Of a DNA stretch of 64,000 nucleotides, positions 27,398 to 36,345 are shown piece after piece. This stretch comes from Paenibacillus albiflavus (GTDB taxonomy: Bacteria; Bacillota; Bacilli; Paenibacillales; NBRC-103111). The stretch is taken from contig NZ_SKFG01000005.1 of NCBI RefSeq assembly GCF_004344915.1, forward strand, positions 1 through 64,000, written 5' to 3'. Made by a program: the position numbers and the translations under genes. A model generated the notes under the pieces. The model was given only the letters and a program-made list of their open reading frames with translations. It was not told the DNA's origin and did no database searches. Every line of letters begins with the position of its first letter. Positions within the stretch are counted from its first letter, which is position 1.

Positions 27398-27952
27398 TTA
27401 AAAGTAGCTGACATCGGGATCAGCAGTATGACTTTGTTGAGGGAATAGGAATCTTTCGAAATAAGGTGATGATTGGCCCTTTAAGCGAAGTCCTTTTTCA
27501 ATTTCTGTTGCAAAACGACGAGCATCTTCTACGTTTCGCTTGCCAGTAACGATGTCATGCATCAAATTTAAAGCCATAAAATTTGCCGCTTCTTGATCGC
27601 ATTTAGCCGTAGCTTCGCCAGCAGTTCGGTCTGGATATAAACTGCCATCAAACTGTGCCAATTGATCAAAGAATTGAACAGGCACTTTATAATCAATCGT
27701 TTGTTCCAAATAATCAAGGTGGGGAGTCGGAAAGTTATGAAGCACTGTGTTCAGATGAACAGTCGTACGCTTCCAAGGACCATTGTTATACCAGGTAATT
27801 TTGGTCCAGCATGCTTCATTTGGTAAACCATATTTATAAATTAACAAATGAACAGTCTTTTTGGGTTCCCCGGTCCACCTCTCCAAAATTTGATCTAAAA
27901 CCGGATGAATACGGAAATGTTGCTGATAATAACCACCTAAACCATGATCCAT
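27398..27952 (-). CDS. conserved-looking soluble protein, unknown
   Basis: 184 residues with no signal peptide or membrane helix. It has an aromatic and His-rich N-terminal half (HGLGGYYQQHFRIHP) and a helical C-terminal half. The start is supported by GGAGGGG eight bases upstream. I recognise no family. It lies alone between the glucan synthase and a TetR gene on the same strand. Confidence 0.65.
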   Translation of the reverse strand: MDHGLGGYYQQHFRIHPVLDQILERWTGEPKKTVHLLIYKYGLPNEACWTKITWYNNGPWKRTTVHLNTVLHNFPTPHLDYLEQTIDYKVPVQFFDQLAQFDGSLYPDRTAGEATAKCDQEAANFMALNLMHDIVTGKRNVEDARRFATEIEKGLRLKGQSSPYFERFLFPQQSHTADPDVSYF

Positions 27953-28025
27953 ATAAAAGTCCCCTCCTATTAACAGATGTAATATTATATACGGGGCATC
28001 TGTCCATAGTTACACACGTTGAAAG

Positions 28026-28640
28026 CTAGATTTGAATGCCAGATACTTTAACAGGTCCGAAAATAGCCGTTTGTGATAAAATGCGTGCAACTTCTTCTGG
28101 TGACCTATCCATTCCAGATTCTAACCAATGTTGAATAAGACCAAGATGAGCCGAACTGATATAAGCGAGTAGATAATCTGGAGGAACCATTACATGATCT
28201 TCTTTAAGGAATGGCGAAAATCTATGAAGCAGGGTGTCTATAATCACATGTTTTAATTTATTCTGAAAAGAGGGGCTGCCTTTTGGGCCTAATAGAACTC
28301 TCATAAATTGATAATTTTCTCCAATAAATTCGAATAACTGTATGGATAAAGGCAATAAATCATCCACTTTCATTACTTTTTCAACATCATAGTTTGCATG
28401 ATGCCAAAAAGTTACCACAATTTTGTTGAGCCCTTCAAAAATCTCTTTTTCACTTTGCTCGAGTAAATCGTACTTATCTTTATAGTGTTGGTAGAATGTC
28501 CCTCTATTAATATCAGCCTTTTCTGTCAAGTCACTTACTGTTATCGCTTCAAAGCCTTTTTCCTCCATTAATAGGGTAAAGGCTTCTATAATCATTCTCC
28601 TCGTTCGAGTAATTCGACGGTCTGTTTTCTTTAAGGTCAT
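28026..28640 (-). CDS. TetR-family transcriptional regulator
   Basis: About 204 residues from ATG 28640, which has AAGGATG upstream; longer in-frame extensions to 28751 lack a ribosome site and look non-coding. The helix-turn-helix is at about residues 14-56 (RRMIIEAFTLLMEEKGFEAITVSDLTEKADINRGTFYQHY), followed by a C-terminal TetR_C-type ligand domain. It is divergent from an NAD(P)-binding gene across a region with a long dyad, which suggests direct control of that neighbour. Confidence 0.88.
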   Translation of the reverse strand: MTLKKTDRRITRTRRMIIEAFTLLMEEKGFEAITVSDLTEKADINRGTFYQHYKDKYDLLEQSEKEIFEGLNKIVVTFWHHANYDVEKVMKVDDLLPLSIQLFEFIGENYQFMRVLLGPKGSPSFQNKLKHVIIDTLLHRFSPFLKEDHVMVPPDYLLAYISSAHLGLIQHWLESGMDRSPEEVARILSQTAIFGPVKVSGIQI

Positions 28641-28746
28641 TTTTGCACATCCTTTTAATATCTTGAACATTTTTCTACTTATTGTTGAATAGTGAACAAA
28701 AGCTAAATTATTGATGATTGCTATAGCTACTCTATTTATTATAATG

Positions 28747-28780
28747 AACATGTAGAATGTTAATCAACAATGTGTACGTT
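28747..28780. promoter_or_regulatory. imperfect 34-bp dyad, probable TetR operator
   Basis: The dyad is centred on TGTTAATCAACA (two-fold symmetric apart from the inner bases), with outer AAC/GTT ends. It lies 28 bp upstream of the divergent NAD(P)-binding gene. Confidence 0.5.
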
Positions 28781-28807
28781 ATCTTTTAAGAATAAGGAGG
28801 AGTATTT

Positions 28808-29443
28808 GTGCAACAGACGCGTACAATTGCCATTATTGGTGGAACTGGTAAAGTGGGAAAGTATATCGCCAAAAGAGCGATTGACAATGGATATTACGTT
28901 CGAATGCTCGTGCGTAATCCAGATACCGTAATTTTTCCTGACCATCGTATTGAGGTCGTGCAAGGTGATGTGCTGGACATGATTACTTTGAGAACGGTGC
29001 TCAAAAGCTGCGATATCGTCATGAATACCTTTGGGCAACCTGCAAAAGCAGAACCGTTGTATAGTCAGGTAACAGAACAAATTCTAAGTATCATGAATGA
29101 ATTTGGAATTTATAGGTATATTGGTGTCACAGGTGGGTCGCTCAATGTATCAGGGGATCAAAAGAGCATGAAGAATAAAATTGGTGAGAGATTATTTGCG
29201 CTGTTCTTTTCTAAGATGATGATAGATAAGAGAAGGGAACTAGATATATTAGAGAAAAGTCAAGTGGATTGGACGCTTGTACGGCTACCCTTTGTTAAGG
29301 AGGGCACAGAAAAAGGGGAAATAAAAGAAAATGTATTGGATATGCCAGGCAATTCCATTACGAACAACGATATTGCTAGTTTTTTAATACAACAAATAGA
29401 TGATCAAAAATACTTAAGAAAAACTCCTTGTATTTCAGGCTAA
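28808..29443 (+). CDS. NAD(P)-binding NmrA/SDR-like protein
   Basis: 211 residues. The N-terminal Rossmann motif IIGGTGKVGKYIAKRAI (GxxGxxG, residues about 9-25) and a VVQGDVLD turn are typical of atypical short-chain dehydrogenases that sense or bind NAD(P)H. The catalytic YxxxK of classical SDRs is absent. GTG start behind AAGGAGGAG. Its position divergent from tetR suggests a stress- or ligand-induced reductase or redox sensor; the substrate is unknown. Confidence 0.85.
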   Translation: MQQTRTIAIIGGTGKVGKYIAKRAIDNGYYVRMLVRNPDTVIFPDHRIEVVQGDVLDMITLRTVLKSCDIVMNTFGQPAKAEPLYSQVTEQILSIMNEFGIYRYIGVTGGSLNVSGDQKSMKNKIGERLFALFFSKMMIDKRRELDILEKSQVDWTLVRLPFVKEGTEKGEIKENVLDMPGNSITNNDIASFLIQQIDDQKYLRKTPCISG

Positions 29444-29680
29444 ATCAATTTACTTCGCTCAACTGGACACGATAGCTTAATAGCAACAGGCTAATGGCAT
29501 CTTGGGCACCTTGTTCCGCTAGCGGGAAGATTTGTTGAATAATGGATATAAGCGGTATAAAATGTATATCTGAAAGGAATGAGAACGATGTAATCTTTAA
29601 TGATATAGATCCCTTTGCAAGATCTCCGCCTTTATCCAATATGAGTCAGGTAGGAGTAATTAAACCATAGGAGGATCTAA

Positions 29681-30232
29681 ATGAAAATTAATATTTGGAC
29701 AGGCCATAAAGTTAGATTGCGTGCAATTCTCCCCACTGATTGGGATAAATTCCACAATAATGATTATGATTCTGATAGTGCTAGATTGTGTGATGTAATA
29801 CATTTTCCAAGATCTGAAGATGGTACAAAGGCTTGGGCAGAGCATCAGGCATCCAAGGGTCCTAATGGGGATGAAAATATGCTTGCAATCGAAACTTTAG
29901 ATGGAGTATTAGTGGGAAGCATAAGTACGAGTAAATGTGACACACGGAATGGAACATTTACATATGGTGTTGCTATTTTCAGAGAATACTGGCGTAAAGG
30001 TTATGCTTCGGAAGCGATAATGATACTGTTAAGATATTATTTTGAGGAATTACGCTATCAGAAAGTTACTGCACATGTTTATGCTTTTAATGATAATTCA
30101 CTTGCACTTCATGAGCGGCTTGGATTCGTTCAAGAAGGAAGACTTAGAAATATGATTTTCACTCGTGGACAATATTTTGATGAATATTTATATGGCTTAA
30201 CTAAAAGTGAATACGAAAAATTGAAGAGTTAA
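29681..30232 (+). CDS. GNAT-family N-acetyltransferase (RimJ/RimL type)
   Basis: 183 residues. The acetyl-CoA-binding core is visible at about 100-120 (YGVAIFREYWRKGYASEAI, the R/Q-x-x-G-x-G/A pattern), followed by YFEELRYQKVTAHVYAFNDNSLALHERLGF and VQEGRLRN, typical of RimJ/RimL-like enzymes. The start has TAGGAGG. The substrate is unknown. Confidence 0.88.
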   Translation: MKINIWTGHKVRLRAILPTDWDKFHNNDYDSDSARLCDVIHFPRSEDGTKAWAEHQASKGPNGDENMLAIETLDGVLVGSISTSKCDTRNGTFTYGVAIFREYWRKGYASEAIMILLRYYFEELRYQKVTAHVYAFNDNSLALHERLGFVQEGRLRNMIFTRGQYFDEYLYGLTKSEYEKLKS

Positions 30233-30259
30233 AGGGCAGTTTATGCTAATTGTGTTCGC

Positions 30260-30302
30260 ACAAAAAAGCCGACAAATCTCATAGCATGAGATTTGTCGGC
30301 TT
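30260..30302 (-). terminator. strong terminator with a 17-bp stem
   Basis: A perfect 17-bp stem (30266-30282 with 30286-30302) around a 3-nt loop; TTTTTTG follows on the minus strand. It ends the propeller-protein gene and also stands after the plus-strand GNAT gene. Confidence 0.88.
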
Positions 30303-30310
30303 AACATGCA

Positions 30311-31645
30311 TTACTTTGTGGTTGTGATGATGACAGTTTTTGTATTAGAATCCCAGTCAACTTTAGCACCAAGTGCTTCAGCGACGAATCGGGCAGGTAC
30401 TAATGTACGATCATTAAGCTCGATTGGAGCGGTGTTTAAAGTAACTTGCTTGTCATTGATTGTGGCTGTAGTAGAGCCAATTTGCAGAGTAATTGTTAAA
30501 TTATCAGCAGAACCGGTAACGATCTTCTTAGCAGAATCCCAATCAATTTTAACATTGAGCGCTTCAAAAATGGCACGCATCGGAACAAGAACACTACCAT
30601 TTTGCTCAACAGGTGCTTGATCTGGGAAAGCTAATGTCTTTCCATCAATTGTAACCATAATTTCTTGTGAGCTGCTGGTTGTGGTCGATGTTTCAGCTCC
30701 AGCTTTTAAATTCTTTTTTAACGTCCCATCTAATAATATTTTGTAGTGATTATTGTCTGCTGTACGGTATAGGAAGCCGTCTTGTTCCAGACTAACAAAG
30801 TCCCCTTCAATGGGTTGTTTGGAGAACGGAGTTCTGGATTTGCCATCCAAACTAATTTTATAAATGTTACGCTGATTACTATCGTAATCTTCCATATCAA
30901 AATAGAGAGCGGAATCATCGATTTTGGCTACCGTTCCATACGAGTCGAGTTCAAATCGATGATTATCTTTACTACCCTTTTTGCTAATCACAGCAAAAGA
31001 AGTTTGAGCGTTATAATCGAATTCTGTATAGAAGAGATAATCGCCGTACGCATCGATAAAGTAGTTATCTGAATAGTCCACTGGAAAAGATGAGTAAGGT
31101 TCTGCCCCAGATCCGTCTATTTTCATTTTATAAATTCGGCCAGATTCTTTATCGCTATAATAGATCCAGCCATCGATCACGTTGAGCGTAAGCGTAGACG
31201 TGTTAGAAACGACTTGTTTCGATGATCCATCAAGGTTCATTTTGATAATGCTATCACCTGATTGGTTAACAATTTTGGCATAGTAAATCAAGCCGTCAGC
31301 AATAGCAAAGCTTGATACACTATCATCGCTAAGCTTAGTCGCTCCTGAACCGTCCGACTTCATTCGATAGATCTGACCGAGTGATAGAGAACCAAAACTG
31401 CCTGGATTATCCGTTGCTTTCAAATAATAAATCCATCCGTCAATTTCATATGGCTTTCCGAGAATGGTATCTTTTAGAACTTGAGTTGTCTTGTAATTAA
31501 CCGTATCTGTCCAGAATAAGCCTGGATTTTCCCAATTACCAGCGGTTACGACAGTTTTATTGGTTGCCGCTTGAACAGATGGTGCGGATAAACCTACTTG
31601 TGCGAATACTACTAGGAAGCATAGAAATAGAACTAGCTTTTTCAA
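30311..31645 (-). CDS. secreted DUF5050 beta-propeller / copper-amine-oxidase-N protein
   Basis: 444 residues. A Sec signal peptide covers residues 1-26. About six repeats of the form GxIYYxx...G.IYRMKxDGSGxxxL (residues 40-330) match DUF5050-type propeller blades. A C-terminal copper-amine-oxidase-N-like domain (about 345-440) has two VPMRAIFEALNxKIDWD/VPARFVAEALGAKVDWD copies. The latter domain is common in secreted Paenibacillus proteins and probably binds the wall or a ligand rather than copper. TTG start with AAGGAGG eight bases upstream. Confidence 0.88.
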   Translation of the reverse strand: MKKLVLFLCFLVVFAQVGLSAPSVQAATNKTVVTAGNWENPGLFWTDTVNYKTTQVLKDTILGKPYEIDGWIYYLKATDNPGSFGSLSLGQIYRMKSDGSGATKLSDDSVSSFAIADGLIYYAKIVNQSGDSIIKMNLDGSSKQVVSNTSTLTLNVIDGWIYYSDKESGRIYKMKIDGSGAEPYSSFPVDYSDNYFIDAYGDYLFYTEFDYNAQTSFAVISKKGSKDNHRFELDSYGTVAKIDDSALYFDMEDYDSNQRNIYKISLDGKSRTPFSKQPIEGDFVSLEQDGFLYRTADNNHYKILLDGTLKKNLKAGAETSTTTSSSQEIMVTIDGKTLAFPDQAPVEQNGSVLVPMRAIFEALNVKIDWDSAKKIVTGSADNLTITLQIGSTTATINDKQVTLNTAPIELNDRTLVPARFVAEALGAKVDWDSNTKTVIITTTK

Positions 31646-31768
31646 TAGAAAATCCTCCTTAAATTAGCTGATAATAAGTCTGACTATTCTGACTTATTTA
31701 GTATTTATTATATATTAATTTAAAGAGTATCTGTTGTAAATACTAGATTTTAATCTAATTAATGCCAT

Positions 31769-32398
31769 TCATGACGCTAAGGCGTCATGCGTGATCTGTT
31801 CAATATTGATAGGTGATCTTGCGCCTTCACTAACCATGTCGGGTAAAATATGGGCTAGGAAATAATCAACGCAGTGAAGCTTTATTCCTTTAATTTTGAT
31901 CAATGCATTTCGATACATGGCGATAAATTCTTTCTCCGTATTACCTCTTTGCAGTTCAGTAAAGGCCTCGTAAACCTGATCCATTTTGTCCGCAACCTCT
32001 AATATTAGACCTTCCACTGAATCGTCTTTGCCTTCGCGTAGTTGTCTGCGGAAAATAGGCTTGAATTCATCTGGAATATGCTCGTCAATGAAGTGAGAGA
32101 CCATACCTTCCTCAACTTGCTGCAGCATAGCACGCAGTTCTAGCGAATAGTGCTTGACGGGTGTTTTAATATCTCCGATAAATATTTCGCCGTAATCATG
32201 GCTGCTCGTGATTTCATATAATTTTTTCCAATCTATAGTGACTCCGTTATTTTCCTCGATATCTGCTAGTGTTTTCGCATATTGAACAACCTTCCAAGAA
32301 TGAGCGGATACACTATGCTCCTCAAATTTGAATTTACCTGGGCAACGGATAATGCGCTCCAGATCGTTAAGTGATTGAAAATACGTATGAATTCCCAT
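31769..32398 (-). CDS. HD-domain phosphohydrolase, YfbR-like
   Basis: About 209 residues from ATG 32398 (AAGGGAA upstream; a longer frame to 32452 lacks a ribosome site). HD-superfamily metal ligands are visible: EHSVSAHSW at about 29-37, SSHDYGEIF at about 70, and Asp in EVADKMDQVYEAF. This pattern fits YfbR-type 5'-deoxynucleotidases and related HD hydrolases. It is cytosolic and stands alone. Confidence 0.82.
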   Translation of the reverse strand: MGIHTYFQSLNDLERIIRCPGKFKFEEHSVSAHSWKVVQYAKTLADIEENNGVTIDWKKLYEITSSHDYGEIFIGDIKTPVKHYSLELRAMLQQVEEGMVSHFIDEHIPDEFKPIFRRQLREGKDDSVEGLILEVADKMDQVYEAFTELQRGNTEKEFIAMYRNALIKIKGIKLHCVDYFLAHILPDMVSEGARSPINIEQITHDALAS

Positions 32399-32598
32399 AT
32401 GATGTTCCCTTTCTTTTGTAAAATGTAATGAGGTTCTATCTATAGTATACATGCTGATTGTTAACGGAGGATTAAATCAGTTCGTACCTCCATTCCCCTA
32501 TGTGTGATAATTATCATCGATAGTCCAATTCTGAATTTTGAATAATAGGGAGAGTCCTTATAGATAGTGCAAGGTACATATAGAGGAGCGTGAAATCG

Positions 32599-32814
32599 AT
32601 GGCAGCAAGCCGTGAAGTAGTGGAACAGGATTATGTTATCGAGCAGGTGAGACAGTTATATCAATGTACAGTATTGTGGTGCGAAGGGCGTCCGTGCCTA
32701 GAGTACGATAGTATCGAGGAGCTAGACAAAATATCCGATTATGTTAAAACCCGTTTTGATAAAGATTTACTTGATGTGTTTTTTGTTGCTGTCGAAAGCA
32801 TTCCACAGGAATAA
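32599..32814 (+). CDS. small acidic protein, unknown
   Basis: About 71 residues from ATG 32599, which has GAGGAG ten bases upstream. It is acidic with two cysteines near the middle (QCTVLWCEGRPCLEYDS), and no family is recognised. It is followed immediately by a chemoreceptor remnant. Confidence 0.55.
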   Translation: MAASREVVEQDYVIEQVRQLYQCTVLWCEGRPCLEYDSIEELDKISDYVKTRFDKDLLDVFFVAVESIPQE

Positions 32815-32830
32815 AGACCTATTTTTTTGT

Positions 32831-33238
32831 CGAACTGTTCTTTTGCTTATCGGTACGCTTGTGGCATTGCTTGCAATATTTATAATTATTTTTGTTAAGT
32901 AAAAGCCGCTTAAGTTAGTGAATGAAAAAATCACTGAAATTGCCCATAGCGGAGGGGATCTTACCGGACGACTAGATTACTCCGGCAAGGATGAAATTGG
33001 AGAAATCTCGAGATCCTTAAATGCGATGCTTGAGACCCTGCAATCCATTATTAAAGATGTCTGTAATGCCTCCGATAGTGTATTGAGTTCATCGAATAAA
33101 TTGGTTGAAAATACGAAAGAAACGGCAAGTGCGACAGCGGAAATTACGAGACAGGGAGTAAGTATTGAGCAAGGGGCGGCAACATCTGTGCAAAGCACAC
33201 TTGATGCCTCACATGCAATTAATGACTTGTACGTGTGA
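32831..33238 (+). pseudogene. methyl-accepting chemotaxis protein remnant
   Basis: A membrane helix (LLIGTLVALLAIFIIIF), an in-frame stop, then KPLKLVNEKI and a HAMP region (GGDLTGRLDYSGKDEIGEISRSLNAM) continue into the first helix of a signalling domain before the frame stops at 33238. The ligand-binding part and the signalling hairpin tip are missing. This is a double-truncated chemoreceptor gene at the left edge of the resistance block. Confidence 0.85.
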
Positions 33239-33753
33239 ATCAACAACTAGCTATACCCAATGGATGTATCTGGGACTTACACTGGTAAAAGCTCTATCTC
33301 CCCAAGGATATCCACTATGAGATTGTATTCATGCTACGATAAGTTTTTATCTTCTGTTGGCGCGTCTAGCATTCTTTCTACATCGAAGGAGTGTCTTCAA
33401 GAACTGCTTGATGTAATCTGGCCCAGTCTACAGGTAAGAAACTTCATTTTCTTCGTTTTAATAAAAGGAATAGCGTTAACCGATTCAATAACAATCCTGC
33501 TTTCCCTGCGGCTGAAGAAAAATACAGAGCGAAATAGCATGCCAATTACGACGGACCGAGCCTTATTAGGCAATTTTGGCACGCTTGAGGTGTCGTCGGA
33601 GGTGCCGGGTCTGAATTCATTGAATAAACTAGGGGTTTACTCCAATACTTGAAAGTGTTCAGCGGCTTCATGGGTATGAACCGTGAATTTTTTGCGAAAG
33701 AATTAAAGAGAACTTTATAATGTAGATAAAGAGTGTGTTATGGAGGGAAACAA
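33239..33753. other. non-coding debris ahead of the resistance block
   Basis: About 500 bp without a recognisable gene. A 130-codon frame (33260-33652) has no ribosome site and no family resemblance. The stretch holds the left copy of a 28-nt repeat (33647-33674) and a TATAAT -10-like element just before the response-regulator gene. Confidence 0.5.
33647..33674 (+). repeat. 28-nt direct repeat, left copy
   Basis: Begins ACTTGAAAGTGTTCAG and ends CTTCATGGG. It matches 41672-41699 at 27 of 28 positions in the same orientation, with the resistance block between them. Confidence 0.8.
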
Positions 33754-34455
33754 ATGGTAAGTCATAAGTGGGTTTTAATCATAGACGATGAAGATGATTT
33801 AGCGCGTCTGATGAAGACAGTTTTACATAAAGAAGGTATTGCAGACGTTGTAACTGCGGGGACAGTTGCGGAGGGTTGGGAGAAGTTTCAGGAGTATAAT
33901 CCTGAGCTTATATTGCTAGATATTATGTTGCCAGATGGAGAAGGATATGATTTATGCAGGAAAATTCGGGAAACGTCAAATGCACCGATCTTATTTATGT
34001 CTGCAAAGGATGAGGAAATTAATAAGCTTTTAGGACTGGCGATAGGTGGAGATGATTATATTACTAAACCGTTCAGTCCAAAAGAAGTCGCTTATCGGGT
34101 AAAGGCACAGCTGAGAAGGGCTGGCTTTACAGAGGAAAAAAAGGCTCCGAAAAGTTTGCATGTTGGCCCCTTTGAGCTTAGTCCCAATGAGACAGAATTA
34201 AAAAAGAATGGCGAAGCCGTTGTGCTTACCGCCAAAGAAGTCGGTTTAATGAGCTGTTTTATGCATCATCCGAATCAGATATTAAGCAAAGAAACCTTGT
34301 TTGGACAGGTGTGGGGTGAAGATTTTTTTGGTTCCGATAATACAGTAATGGTACATATTCGGCGCTTACGCGAAAAAATTGAGGTAGACCCTTCAATGCC
34401 TTCCTATTTATTAACGGTTAAAGGGTTAGGTTATAAATTACATACCAAGGGGTGA
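33754..34455 (+). CDS. OmpR-family response regulator
   Basis: About 233 residues from ATG 33754 (GGAGGG upstream). The receiver domain carries DDEDD, phospho-acceptor DIMLPD and ITKPFSP. The winged helix ends in YLLTVKGLGYKLH. It is paired with the kinase gene 6 bp downstream and encoded convergently to a BceAB/YxeA operon. It is the prime candidate for binding the paired TGTAAGGTT boxes before that operon and before the DUF418 gene. Confidence 0.9.
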   Translation: MVSHKWVLIIDDEDDLARLMKTVLHKEGIADVVTAGTVAEGWEKFQEYNPELILLDIMLPDGEGYDLCRKIRETSNAPILFMSAKDEEINKLLGLAIGGDDYITKPFSPKEVAYRVKAQLRRAGFTEEKKAPKSLHVGPFELSPNETELKKNGEAVVLTAKEVGLMSCFMHHPNQILSKETLFGQVWGEDFFGSDNTVMVHIRRLREKIEVDPSMPSYLLTVKGLGYKLHTKG

Positions 34456-34461
34456 GACAAG

Positions 34462-35904
34462 TTGAAATGGAAATTGACACTCCGCTTTTTAAGATCGGTT
34501 ATGACTATTGTTGTAATCGTTGGTATTGTAAATGTGATTTTGTTTCTTTTCCTATTCTTTTTACAGCTAAAAAATAATAATTTTGGCACTGAAGAAGCGT
34601 CTGCAGAAACCTTTAGCCGGACCTTTTCACAATATGTAGAACTACATTCTGGCAAACCTGTTGTGAACGAAGAAGGCCTCAAAAAACTGCAAGATATGAA
34701 CGCCTGGGTACAATTCTTAAATAACCATGGGGAGCAAGTAGCTGCATATTACACACCTAAAGAATTGCAAACAGTGTATTCCCCTATTGAGATTGTACAA
34801 ATGTATAAATATAAAGAATTAGATGCAAGCACGACTGTTTTTGTCAGCGAAGCCCAAAGATTCAGCTACTTTTTAGGGATTAAAAATCCGAAAGTAGGCC
34901 GCTATGTAATGACCTATGACTATGCTAAAATTTTTAAGGACGTTAATGTATTTCTCTCCATTTTTTTAATCGTTGATGTTCTTATTGTAATCTTCGTTGG
35001 ATTTTTATTTGGGAAAAAGTTAACTGCACCACTTCATACATTAATAGATGGTATTCAACAGCTTAGGGAACGACGTTTTAAGAAATTGCCTACTCCCAAT
35101 GGCGTTTATGAAGATGTTTTTCGCAATATGAATGAACTATCTGAAAAGCTCGATCGACATGAAGAGGAACGTAAGCGTCTCGACCAAATGCGTGAGGAAT
35201 GGATTAGCAATGTTTCGCATGACATGAAAACACCACTTGCTTCTATTCAAGGTTATGCAGAATTTATAAACGACAGTGCTACAGATTTAACAGCCCAAGA
35301 ATTACATGAATATACATCAATAATCAAGAGTAAATCTATGTATATGAAAGATTTGTTAGATGATCTCAATTTAACGATGCGTTTGCGTAATCACCAGCTA
35401 TCTTTGCAATTTGAAGAGGTGAATCTCGTTCAGTTTCTACGAGAAATGACGATTGAACTTTTAAATGACCTGACATTTGGTGAACGACAGGTAGAGTTTG
35501 AGGCAAATGTGGTTAAAGCAGTGCATAAGGTGGATAAAAAATTACTAAAACGAGCGATCCTTAACTTTATCTACAACGCGCTGGTGCATAACGATGAAAA
35601 TGTCGTGGTGAAGATTCGAGTGGAAACCATTAATCCAAAATATGGACAAAAGCATCCGTCCGGCAGCCTATCTCCAGATCCAGAATTTCATACCCAAATT
35701 TCGATTTCTGATAATGGCCATGGTATTCCAGCTAAAGATCTGGAACAGGTTTTTGAACGCTACTATCGGGGTACAAATACTACAAGCAAACATGGTACTG
35801 GCTTAGGAATGGCAATCGCAAGAGATATTATTTGGGCTCATGAGGGGAAACTCGATTTGACGAGCGTTGAAAATATTGGAACCACCATTACTATACTTTT
35901 ATAA
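34462..35904 (+). CDS. sensor histidine kinase with extracellular domain
   Basis: 480 residues. Helix 1 lies at about 10-35, an extracellular sensor of about 120 residues follows, helix 2 at about 163-188, then a HAMP-like linker, HisKA with ISNVSHDMKTPLAS near 250, and the ATPase domain (NFIYNALVHN, ISDNGHGIP, GTGLGMAIAR). TTG start with AAGGGGTGA upstream. It differs from BceS kinases, which have no extracellular domain and rely on the transporter for sensing, so direct ligand sensing is possible here. Confidence 0.9.
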   Translation: MKWKLTLRFLRSVMTIVVIVGIVNVILFLFLFFLQLKNNNFGTEEASAETFSRTFSQYVELHSGKPVVNEEGLKKLQDMNAWVQFLNNHGEQVAAYYTPKELQTVYSPIEIVQMYKYKELDASTTVFVSEAQRFSYFLGIKNPKVGRYVMTYDYAKIFKDVNVFLSIFLIVDVLIVIFVGFLFGKKLTAPLHTLIDGIQQLRERRFKKLPTPNGVYEDVFRNMNELSEKLDRHEEERKRLDQMREEWISNVSHDMKTPLASIQGYAEFINDSATDLTAQELHEYTSIIKSKSMYMKDLLDDLNLTMRLRNHQLSLQFEEVNLVQFLREMTIELLNDLTFGERQVEFEANVVKAVHKVDKKLLKRAILNFIYNALVHNDENVVVKIRVETINPKYGQKHPSGSLSPDPEFHTQISISDNGHGIPAKDLEQVFERYYRGTNTTSKHGTGLGMAIARDIIWAHEGKLDLTSVENIGTTITILL

Positions 35905-35937
35905 TACAATTGCCTTACTTACTCATTAGGCAGAGAA

Positions 35938-35976
35938 AAGGGCTGTTCTCCACTTACTATTTTGGAGGCAGCCCTT
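35938..35976. terminator. bidirectional terminator between convergent operons
   Basis: AAGGGCTG pairs with CAGCCCTT, extended by CTCC/GGAG. T-rich sequence follows on both strands (CTTCTTCTATTTATTT; TTTTCTCT). Confidence 0.8.
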
Positions 35977-35983
35977 CTTCTAT

Positions 35984-36340
35984 TTATTTGTTTTTTTGTG
36001 CCATTTGCGGAATATCCTCTAATTTCACTTCATCGTATGATGATACTTGATCTCCTTTTTTTACATACATTTTTAAGTAGGCTCCTTTACGAAGATTTTT
36101 TTGTGCATTAAATTCAAGTTGAATTGTTTTACCTTTGGCATTTATAGCATCTAGTGTATACGAATAGGAGGTCATCACTGTACCATCGTTTAGTTTATAT
36201 TCATGGGGTTCCCCATCCTTTGTTATTTGTAAATAGTAACTTTCGGCATTGAAGCGATTAAAGTCAAATTTAGCTAGAGCAAAGACACTTACAGCTCCTA
36301 TAATAAACAAAATACCAATAGTAATTAGAAATTTTCTCAT
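35984..36340 (-). CDS. YxeA-family exported protein
   Basis: About 118 residues from ATG 36340 (AAGGA upstream; ATG 36349 overlaps the permease stop). An N-terminal membrane helix or signal (RKFLITIGILFIIGAVSVFA) is followed by a small domain with YYLQIT, YKLNDGTVMTSYSY and LRKGAYLKMYVKK, typical of YxeA/DUF1093. In Bacillus subtilis yxeA follows the YxdLM ABC transporter genes; the same order occurs here behind the BceAB-like genes. Probably an accessory envelope protein of the transporter. Confidence 0.87.
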   Translation of the reverse strand: MRKFLITIGILFIIGAVSVFALAKFDFNRFNAESYYLQITKDGEPHEYKLNDGTVMTSYSYTLDAINAKGKTIQLEFNAQKNLRKGAYLKMYVKKGDQVSSYDEVKLEDIPQMAQKNK

Positions 36341-36345
36341 CTCAA

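Noticed and set aside
28641-28751. N-terminal extension of the second TetR protein
   Set aside because: No ribosome site, hydrophobic nonsense sequence and overlap with the operator region; ATG 28640 fits the family.
29445-29639. 64-codon minus-strand frame after the NAD(P)-binding gene
   Set aside because: Its C-terminal end looks protein-like, but no ribosome site or family is recognisable; possibly a gene-end relic, not supported enough.
32505-32516. TGATAATTATCA palindrome resembling a Fur box
   Set aside because: Only 12 bp match, no iron-related gene is nearby, and such A/T palindromes occur by chance.
33260-33652. 130-codon frame between the chemoreceptor remnant and the response regulator
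   Set aside because: No ribosome site, no family resemblance and irregular composition; it lies in debris, so it was not called a gene.
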